A stretch of DNA of 6,454 bases, from the NCBI GenBank assembly GCA_031259205.1, contig JAIRLS010000336.1:1-6454 (forward strand), given 5' to 3'. The notes under the pieces are model-generated. The model worked only from the letters and a program-made list of their open reading frames with translations. It searched no databases and was not told the DNA's origin. This document shows positions 1 to 5,237 of the stretch, piece after piece (the stretch's first letter is position 1; every line of letters begins with the position of its first letter). Source of the stretch: Bacteroidales bacterium (GTDB taxonomy: Bacteria; Bacteroidota; Bacteroidia; Bacteroidales; UBA4181). The position numbers and the translations under genes were made by a program.

Positions 1-606
1 AATCAAATGCAAAAAGAAGAAAACATAACAAATTCGACAGGAAATAGTGTGAAATCAAAAAAACTAAAAGACATGAATTTTGACGAATTATTTAAAGCTA
101 TTTCTCCCGAAGAAGTTACAGATAATATCTTTAACTTGACAGGCAAGGATTTTACGGTGATTACATCCGGTAAAGCATCTCTTTTTAATTCCATGACAGC
201 CAGTTGGGGTGGCGTAGGTATTCTTTTTAACAAGCCGGTTACGTGGTGTTTTTTACGAGCAAACCGTTATACTTTAGAGATAATTAAGGAGGAACTTACT
301 TACACTATGTCTTATTTTCCGGACGAATATAAAGAACAGGTTCTCTTTTTCGGAAGTAAAAGCGGGCGAGATACGGACAAAATGAAAGAAACCACCCTTA
401 CTTCGATTCAAACGCCCGGCGGGAATACGACTTATAAAGAGGCTCGCTTGGTTTTGGAATGTAAACTGATCGAAATAACAACGGTTAATCCGGATGATTT
501 TTATACTCAAGAAGCAAAAGATTTTATTACAGAAGCTTATCTTGAGGCTAAAGCATATCACAAATTGGTATTTGGCGATATCACGAATGTTTGGATTCGG
601 AAATAG
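1..606 (+). CDS. Flavin reductase-like protein (FMN-binding split barrel), probably 5'-partial
   Basis: This is probably an FMN-binding, NAD(P)H:flavin reductase-fold protein. The core starts near a run reading FNLTGKDFTVITSGK and continues with FNSMTASWGG, which is the characteristic flavin-contacting stretch of the family. It ends with AYHKLVFGDITNVWIRK, the usual C-terminal strand in the Bacteroides homologues I recall. The first ATG in view is at 7, giving 199 codons, but the frame has no stop between it and the left edge. The roughly 25 residues before the second ATG (73) are hydrophilic, rich in Asn, Lys and Glu, and look like the linker after a lipoprotein cysteine. Homologues with a lipoprotein signal exist, so I extend the gene to base 1. 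ATG 7 or ATG 73 remain possible starts for a cytoplasmic form. The electron donor and physiological partner cannot be read from the sequence. Codon use is more AT-rich than in the genes to the right. Confidence 0.8.
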   Translation, partial: NQMQKEENITNSTGNSVKSKKLKDMNFDELFKAISPEEVTDNIFNLTGKDFTVITSGKASLFNSMTASWGGVGILFNKPVTWCFLRANRYTLEIIKEELTYTMSYFPDEYKEQVLFFGSKSGRDTDKMKETTLTSIQTPGGNTTYKEARLVLECKLIEITTVNPDDFYTQEAKDFITEAYLEAKAYHKLVFGDITNVWIRK

Positions 607-739
607 ATAAAAATGCCGAAGCCTTGAATGAAACGAAAGAGTCCGCAAAAGCGCATGAAGCGCCGAATCGATTGAGCAAGCGTGCTTTCGGTGATGATTC
701 GGGTCATTTCAAAAGAATTTATTAAAATCAAAAATAAAC

Positions 740-2404
740 ATGAAAACACAACAATCGTTATTTTTTGCAGCCCTCTTCACGAGCGTAACTGCATGCAACT
801 CCGAAACGCCCAAAAAACCCCTGAACATCGTGCACATCATGACCGATGACCATTCGTTCCAGACCATCAGCGCCTATGGCCATCCCATCTCAAAATTAGC
901 GCCGACGCCCAATATTGACCGGCTGGCCGCCGAAGGAGTACTCTTCCGGCGGGCTTTTGTCGAAAACTCCCTGTCCACCCCAAGCCGCGCCTGTCTGATG
1001 ACCGGACTGTACAGCCATCAAAACGGCCAGCGCACGCTGGGCAAGGGAATAGACACGACTAAAATCTTTGTTTCCGAACTCCTGCAAGCCCGCGGATACC
1101 AGACGGCGGTAATCGGAAAATGGCACATGCAGTGCGAACCGAAAGGCTTTGACTTCTTCCATGTATTGCACGAACAGGGACATTACTACAATCCGGAGTT
1201 CAAATCGCCCGACTCGGGCGGCAAATACATCCGCGAAGACGGTTATGCCACCTCCCTGATCACCGACCACGCTGTCGAATTTCTCGAAACCCGCGACCCG
1301 GACAAGCCGTTCTGCCTCTTCGTCCATCACAAAGCGCCGCACCGCAATTGGATGCCCGACGTAAAATATCTGAACCTCTACGAAGATGTGGAATTTCCCT
1401 GTCCCGAAACATTCGAGGACGATTACAGTACCCGCTGTACTGCCGCCGCTTCACAGGAAATGACCATTGCCGGCGACATGACCCTGCTCTCCGACCTGAA
1501 AACGACCGACCCGGATAATGAAAACTTGAACATCGCGTGGAATGACACCGTCGCCGCATGGTCGAAAAAAGGGCTGACACGCCGGAAAGCATACGAACGC
1601 CTAACCCCGCGACAACGCGAAGCATTGGGATGGCAACAACTGGTCGGACGGATGACTCCGGAACAACAGGACGCATGGACAAAAGCGTATTCGGAAAAAA
1701 ACAGAAAGTTTATCGCGCAAAATCCGCAAGGCAAAGAATTGACCCAATGGAAATATCAACGCTACCTGAAAGACTACCTGCGTTGCATCAAAACCGTCGA
1801 CGACGAAGTCGGACGGCTGGTCAAATACCTTGAGGATCACGGTCTGCTGGAAAATACCATCATTGTATATACTTCCGATCAGGGCTTTTACATGGGGGAA
1901 CACGGCTGGTTCGACAAACGGTTCATGTACGAAGAATCGTTTCGCACGCCGCTAATCATCCGTTATCCGGGCAACACGCCGCGCGGAATAGACTGCGACG
2001 CGCTGGTGCAGAACATCGACTTTGCACCCACCTTCCTCGACGTCGCCGGAGCAGCAAAGCCCGAAGCCATGACCGGCGCTTCGCTGCTCCCGCTGAGCAA
2101 TGGAACAGCGCCCGCCGGATGGAGGGAATATCTTTACTATCATTATTATGACTATCCCGCAGTGCATCAGGTAAGAAGGCAGGACGGCGTGAGGGATGCC
2201 CGCTACAAACTGATTCATTTCTACGGCAAAGGCTTCGGCAAGGACAAAGGCAATGATATTAACTGTAACGAACTGTACGATTTGCACAATGATCCCAATG
2301 AACTGCACAACCTCTACGACCGGCAGGAATTGAGCGAAGTACGCGAACGGCTGCAAAAACGGCTGGAACAGTTCAGAACGGATTTGAAAGTGGATGAATA
2401 TTAA
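740..2404 (+). CDS. Serine-type lipoprotein sulfatase, S1 family (GlcNAc-6-O-sulfatase-like)
   Basis: This 554-residue enzyme should hydrolyse sulfate esters on glycans in the periplasm or at the cell surface. Residues 1-19 form a lipoprotein signal ending in VTAC, with Cys19 the predicted lipidation site. The sulfatase motif S79-T-P-S-R83, followed by ACLMTG, places a serine rather than cysteine at the formylglycine position, so maturation needs an anaerobic radical-SAM enzyme (anSME). Other expected active-site residues are D36-D37 (TDDH), K127 and H129 (GKWH), H201 (KAPHR), D380-Q381 (TSDQG) and K393 (FDKR). The MTDDHSFQTISAYG opening, the HHKAPHRNWMPD block and the YTSDQGFYMGEHGWFDKRFMYEE block match the group containing GlcNAc-6-O-sulfatases (SulfAtlas S1_11), as far as I can judge from memory. 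Substrate is therefore inferred. The ATG at 740 is chosen because it directly precedes the signal peptide. The leader is AT-rich and I see no convincing -7 box. No glycan-utilisation partners adjoin it in view. Confidence 0.93.
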   Translation: MKTQQSLFFAALFTSVTACNSETPKKPLNIVHIMTDDHSFQTISAYGHPISKLAPTPNIDRLAAEGVLFRRAFVENSLSTPSRACLMTGLYSHQNGQRTLGKGIDTTKIFVSELLQARGYQTAVIGKWHMQCEPKGFDFFHVLHEQGHYYNPEFKSPDSGGKYIREDGYATSLITDHAVEFLETRDPDKPFCLFVHHKAPHRNWMPDVKYLNLYEDVEFPCPETFEDDYSTRCTAAASQEMTIAGDMTLLSDLKTTDPDNENLNIAWNDTVAAWSKKGLTRRKAYERLTPRQREALGWQQLVGRMTPEQQDAWTKAYSEKNRKFIAQNPQGKELTQWKYQRYLKDYLRCIKTVDDEVGRLVKYLEDHGLLENTIIVYTSDQGFYMGEHGWFDKRFMYEESFRTPLIIRYPGNTPRGIDCDALVQNIDFAPTFLDVAGAAKPEAMTGASLLPLSNGTAPAGWREYLYYHYYDYPAVHQVRRQDGVRDARYKLIHFYGKGFGKDKGNDINCNELYDLHNDPNELHNLYDRQELSEVRERLQKRLEQFRTDLKVDEY

Positions 2405-2546
2405 ACGATAACCGTTCCTCTGCCGGCGCAACACCCGATTTTCGGATAACGCCCGAATCACGAGCAGAAAGGTCGCCACAGGCGGACAGTTTATTAAGAC
2501 TAATTCTAAAATAGCCTGACAGAGGAATTATGTATAAAAAAACACC

Positions 2547-2554
2547 TACTTTTG
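2547..2554 (+). promoter_or_regulatory. Bacteroides-type -7 box of the ferredoxin promoter
   Basis: TACTTTTG is a perfect match to the Bacteroidota sigma-ABfr -7 consensus TAnnTTTG. It lies 29 bases before the ferredoxin ATG, which would give a leader of roughly 20-25 bases of AT-rich sequence. A good -33 TTTG element is not visible at the usual distance; the region there reads CTGACAGAGG. The box suggests the ferredoxin is transcribed separately from the sulfatase upstream. Confidence 0.6.
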
Positions 2555-2583
2555 CAATCTGTTTTTAATAATAATTAATTAAT

Positions 2584-2751
2584 ATGGCATACGTAATTAG
2601 TAACGATTGTATTGCTTGTGGCAGTTGTATCGGAGAATGTCCCGTAGAGGCTATTTCAGAAGGTGAAATCTACAAGATTGACCCGGATGTATGCACCGAT
2701 TGCGGTACTTGTGCGGACACCTGTCCGTCCGAAGCCATTCATCCGGCATAA
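2584..2751 (+). CDS. 2[4Fe-4S] ferredoxin (bacterial/clostridial type)
   Basis: This 55-residue protein starts MAYVISNDC and ends AIHPA. It carries two complete CxxCxxCxxxCP motifs: C9, C12, C15, C19 and C37, C40, C43, C47. Each set supplies three ligands to one [4Fe-4S] cluster and the last cysteine to the other, as in clostridial-type ferredoxins. It should act as a small soluble low-potential electron carrier in the cytoplasm, for example for pyruvate:ferredoxin oxidoreductase, hydrogenase or Rnf, but none of these partners is in the window. Length is normal for the family and the ATG is followed at once by the conserved N-terminal strand, so the start is secure. It is a single-gene unit: a promoter box lies just upstream, and two hairpins follow before the convergent transporter gene. 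The gene is easily missed because of its size. Confidence 0.97.
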   Translation: MAYVISNDCIACGSCIGECPVEAISEGEIYKIDPDVCTDCGTCADTCPSEAIHPA

Positions 2752-2790
2752 GCATTCGAGGCAGAATAAAAAGAAGCTGTCCCAAAAGCA

Positions 2791-2857
2791 TTCTCTGTGT
2801 TTTCCATGTGAAAATTTCCGTATCGCTCTGTTAAGGCTACGGAGGTTTCACGGAGAA
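2791..2857. repeat. Imperfect long inverted repeat (REP/MITE-like hairpin)
   Basis: The arms at about 2802-2822 and 2838-2857 can pair along their length. The inner part is TCCGTA at 2817-2822 against TACGGA at 2838-2843, then two G-T pairs, then GTGAAA against TTTCAC with one unpaired A, then TTC against GAA at the ends. The loop is 15 bases (2823-2837). A further copy of the outer motif (TTCTCTGTG) lies at 2791-2799, matching the complement of the right arm (TTCTCCGTG) with one change. The phrases CTCTGTG, TCCGTG and CCGTGAAA resemble intergenic repeats I have seen in Bacteroidota and other bacteria, but copy number cannot be judged here. It sits between two convergent genes, so it could also help end transcription. 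Confidence 0.5.
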
Positions 2858-2867
2858 CCGCAGCAGA

Positions 2868-2902
2868 AAACCGCTTCCGAAAAGGAGGCGGTTTCGGCTT
2901 TT
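2868..2902. terminator. Bidirectional hairpin terminator between convergent genes
   Basis: An 11-pair stem (AAACCGCTTCC at 2868-2878 with GGAGGCGGTTT at 2884-2894) closes a five-base GAAAA loop. It has a single G-U pair when read on the + strand and a C-A mismatch when read on the - strand, so it is slightly stronger for the ferredoxin transcript. CGGCTTTT follows on the + side, and TTTTCT follows the stem on the - side, so the U-tracts are short. It lies between the ferredoxin stop (2751) and the transporter stop (2917-2919) and could serve both. A competing small stem, GTTTC/GAAAC at 2891-2907, overlaps the right arm. Confidence 0.6.
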
Positions 2903-2916
2903 GAAACGGTCTCTTT

Positions 2917-5175
2917 TTATGTTTTACCGGTTTGAGCGCGGAAATCGGCAGTATGTTTTGTCGTGGAACTGTTGACAAATAAAATGTCGCTGAGAGGGTC
3001 GAAAGACGTGAAAAACTCCGGGTGTTTCTTTACCGTATCGTCGTTGAACCCGATGATGACGAGGCCTGCATGTTTTGAATGTTCGCCTGCCGCTTCGTAA
3101 AAAGTCATATCGTTCGACAGGGTAATGATTTCAATATTGGTCAGTGTGATGGGCAACCGGTCTTCGGCGATGCGGTTTTCAATTTCGGATTTGGTTTTTT
3201 CTTTTTCCGCTTCCGCGCAGATGTGGAACAGCTTGATGAAGCTTTTCCGCCAGTCGGGGTGCGTCATGATAATGTATCCGAGCAGAATCATTAAGTTGGC
3301 GTTGTGTTCGTCGGCTGCGGTGATCCATACGTGTATTCCGTTGCGGTAACGTACCGACGACGACGATCCGGCAAACACGCACACATCGAAATTGCCGTCT
3401 TTCACAAGCGGGATGTTGTCAAAAACAGGCTGCAATTCTTCGGGGCGGTTCTTGTCGAATTCAAACAGCGCCATGTTATTTTCCATTCCGGAGATAGACG
3501 GCGTTTGAATCACCTGGGCAATAGCCGACCGGTACGAAGGAGAAATCATCGTGTCGATATAAAGCGCGCTTCGCCGGTCTTTCCGGCTGTCGATCAATCT
3601 GCGCAGCAATTCCCTCGATTGACGGCTCGTTTCCTTGTTATAAAAAGCTTCTATGAAATGGAAATAAGTGCCGAAGCCGTGCCGGTAACTGATCCATTCC
3701 ATCATGTCAAGCGCTTTGTCGCGCTCAAAGGAATGGGCGGAAATACAGACCGTCGCCGGACGCCATTCTTCATTGTCTATCTTCGACTGATGCTTCTGTA
3801 TAAACACCTGAATCCGGCGGTTGAGCTGAAATAGCGCTCCCCTGAAAATGCTGACCAGCCCTTTTTGGTCTTTATGCGTGTGCTCAATAAACAAATAAAT
3901 GATAACGATCAAAACATAAGCCGTTATAGTGTAAAAAGCGTCAATTTTGAACATCACCAGCACCGACAACAGGAAACCGCCCAGCGACAGGTACCATTTC
4001 GACCTGAACCGTGGCCGGTACGAAGGCGGCGACCCGAAGTGGTTGAGAAAAGAAATCAGGCACAACGTGCCGTAGGTGATCAGGAAAAACATGGAAATAA
4101 CTTGCGCCACGGCATTGATATCACCGGCAAGAACGAACACCGCGCCGATGAGGAAAGATACCAGCGAGGCATTGTAGGGTTCGCGGCCGGCGCCCTTTCC
4201 CTTTGCCAACAACAGATTAATGCGCCGAAGAGGAAACGTCCGGTCGACAGCCAGCGCCTGAAGCGTACGGGGAGCCACCATTGCCGACCCCATTGCCGAC
4301 GAAAAAGTGGACGCCATCAAACCGACGGGAATAATGAAACTTCCCCAAAAAGCAATCTTCGACATGACCAATTGATCCCCTATCAAATCGTCCTGAGAGA
4401 CAGACACCGAAAACTTCCACACCACCAGCAGGTAAATAACCAATCCGGTAATCGTTCCGCACATCGTCCCCAACGGGATAGATTTCCCCGGATTTTTCAA
4501 GTCGCCGCTTAACCCGACGCCTGCCGTCATTCCGGTAAAAGCGGGAAAACAGATGGCAAACCATACAAAAAACTGCGAACCGTTGTAAAACCCGAAATTA
4601 CGGGCTTTTACCGCCGAATCGTCCGCTGTGAGGGAGTCGCCCGCAAAAAAACACAGCAACGCCGCCAGCAGGATACCGCAAACAATGTACAGCGCTTTCA
4701 TGCCCGATCCGGAGCCTTTCCGCAACACAATGAACGCAATGAAACCAAGCGCCGGTAAACTGATCACCTGACGGGGCAGGTCAAAACCCGCAAAAGTCGA
4801 AAACCATTCGAAAAACGGCGAAAACGACTCGGCAAAAGCAATGGAGTAAAACGCAATACTGACCGTCTGTGCAAAATACAGCGCAATGCCGATGGTTGAA
4901 CCGATGTTCAGCCCGAACGACCGCGATATGATAAAATATTCTCCTCCGCCTTCCACCCGCGTGTTGGTAGCAATCTCGGAAATAGCCAGCGCGGTAGGTA
5001 TCGTGATGCAGTGCCCAAGCAAAATAATCCCCACAGCGCCCCAAAATCCCATGTTTCCAACGGCATATCCGAACCGCAAAAACAAAATCGCTCCCAATAT
5101 GGTGGATATGGAAGTAAAGAACACAGGGGCTGTTCCGAATTTACCGATGATCTTGTTTCCCGTTTTGCTCGACAC
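2917..5175 (-). CDS. Cation-chloride cotransporter, SLC12/APC superfamily (Na-K-Cl-like)
   Basis: This 752-residue inner-membrane protein should couple cation and chloride movement. Residues about 15-430 hold some twelve hydrophobic segments. Segment 1 (STILGAILFLRFGYAVG, 24-40) matches the NKCC-type NIFGVILFLR helix. Segment 3 carries GGGEYFIISRSFG and then AFYSIAFAES, with Y110 at the position of the K+-coordinating Tyr. Segment 6 has FPAFTGMTAGVGLSGDLKNP (210-229), with P211 and T214 at K+-site positions. Segment 8 has FSSAMGSAMVAPRTLQAL (291-308), with S292-S293 at the Na+-site pair. Residues about 470-752 are a soluble C-terminal domain of alternating strands and helices, like CCC regulatory domains. 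The start is a GTG: an in-frame TAA lies 12 bases upstream and the next Met (42) would delete helix 1. Residue roles are by alignment from memory; amino acid transport is the main alternative, but the CCC signatures make it less likely. Confidence 0.88.
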   Translation of the reverse strand: MSSKTGNKIIGKFGTAPVFFTSISTILGAILFLRFGYAVGNMGFWGAVGIILLGHCITIPTALAISEIATNTRVEGGGEYFIISRSFGLNIGSTIGIALYFAQTVSIAFYSIAFAESFSPFFEWFSTFAGFDLPRQVISLPALGFIAFIVLRKGSGSGMKALYIVCGILLAALLCFFAGDSLTADDSAVKARNFGFYNGSQFFVWFAICFPAFTGMTAGVGLSGDLKNPGKSIPLGTMCGTITGLVIYLLVVWKFSVSVSQDDLIGDQLVMSKIAFWGSFIIPVGLMASTFSSAMGSAMVAPRTLQALAVDRTFPLRRINLLLAKGKGAGREPYNASLVSFLIGAVFVLAGDINAVAQVISMFFLITYGTLCLISFLNHFGSPPSYRPRFRSKWYLSLGGFLLSVLVMFKIDAFYTITAYVLIVIIYLFIEHTHKDQKGLVSIFRGALFQLNRRIQVFIQKHQSKIDNEEWRPATVCISAHSFERDKALDMMEWISYRHGFGTYFHFIEAFYNKETSRQSRELLRRLIDSRKDRRSALYIDTMISPSYRSAIAQVIQTPSISGMENNMALFEFDKNRPEELQPVFDNIPLVKDGNFDVCVFAGSSSSVRYRNGIHVWITAADEHNANLMILLGYIIMTHPDWRKSFIKLFHICAEAEKEKTKSEIENRIAEDRLPITLTNIEIITLSNDMTFYEAAGEHSKHAGLVIIGFNDDTVKKHPEFFTSFDPLSDILFVNSSTTKHTADFRAQTGKT

Positions 5176-5207
5176 TGTTTTAATGTTTTATTATTCGATA
5201 ATTTTGG

Positions 5208-5237
5208 CAAATATAAAAAATTCTTCAGTACATCAAC
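5208..5237 (-). promoter_or_regulatory. Bacteroides-type promoter of the cotransporter gene
   Basis: On the - strand TATATTTG (5215-5208) is a perfect TAnnTTTG -7 box, 32 bases before the GTG start. A GTTG (5237-5234) lies 18 bases upstream of it and matches the -33 TTTG in three of four positions; a perfect TTTG at 5242-5239 is further away, at 23 bases. The upstream element overlaps the last codons of the PCMD gene. The cotransporter is therefore probably transcribed on its own, with a leader of about 25 bases, although read-through from the PCMD gene is possible because no terminator is visible in the 49-base gap. Confidence 0.6.

Noticed and set aside
634..681. 15-codon ATG frame starting MKRKSPQKR in the gap before the sulfatase
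   Set aside because: Very short, no ribosome site, and it lies within another open frame.
896..2479. Several - strand open frames opposite the sulfatase
   Set aside because: The sulfatase reading has full active-site motifs end to end; the opposite frames are composition shadows.
2473..2485. Small hairpin TCGCC-ACA-GGCGG after the sulfatase
   Set aside because: Only five pairs with a three-base loop and no T-run, so too weak to call a terminator.
2415..2527. 8-base inverted repeat TTCCTCTG (2415-2422) / CAGAGGAA (2520-2527)
   Set aside because: Arms are nearly 100 bases apart and do not extend; a match of this length is plausible by chance in a region this size.
2663..2935. A + strand open frame of 90 codons overlapping the ferredoxin end and the hairpins
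   Set aside because: It overlaps the ferredoxin out of frame, runs through the repeat and terminator, and has no family features.
3304..4512. Long + strand open frames (176 and 215 codons) opposite the cotransporter
   Set aside because: They are antisense to a well-recognised membrane protein, have Arg/His/Gln-rich low-complexity translations and show no domain. They follow from its codon bias.
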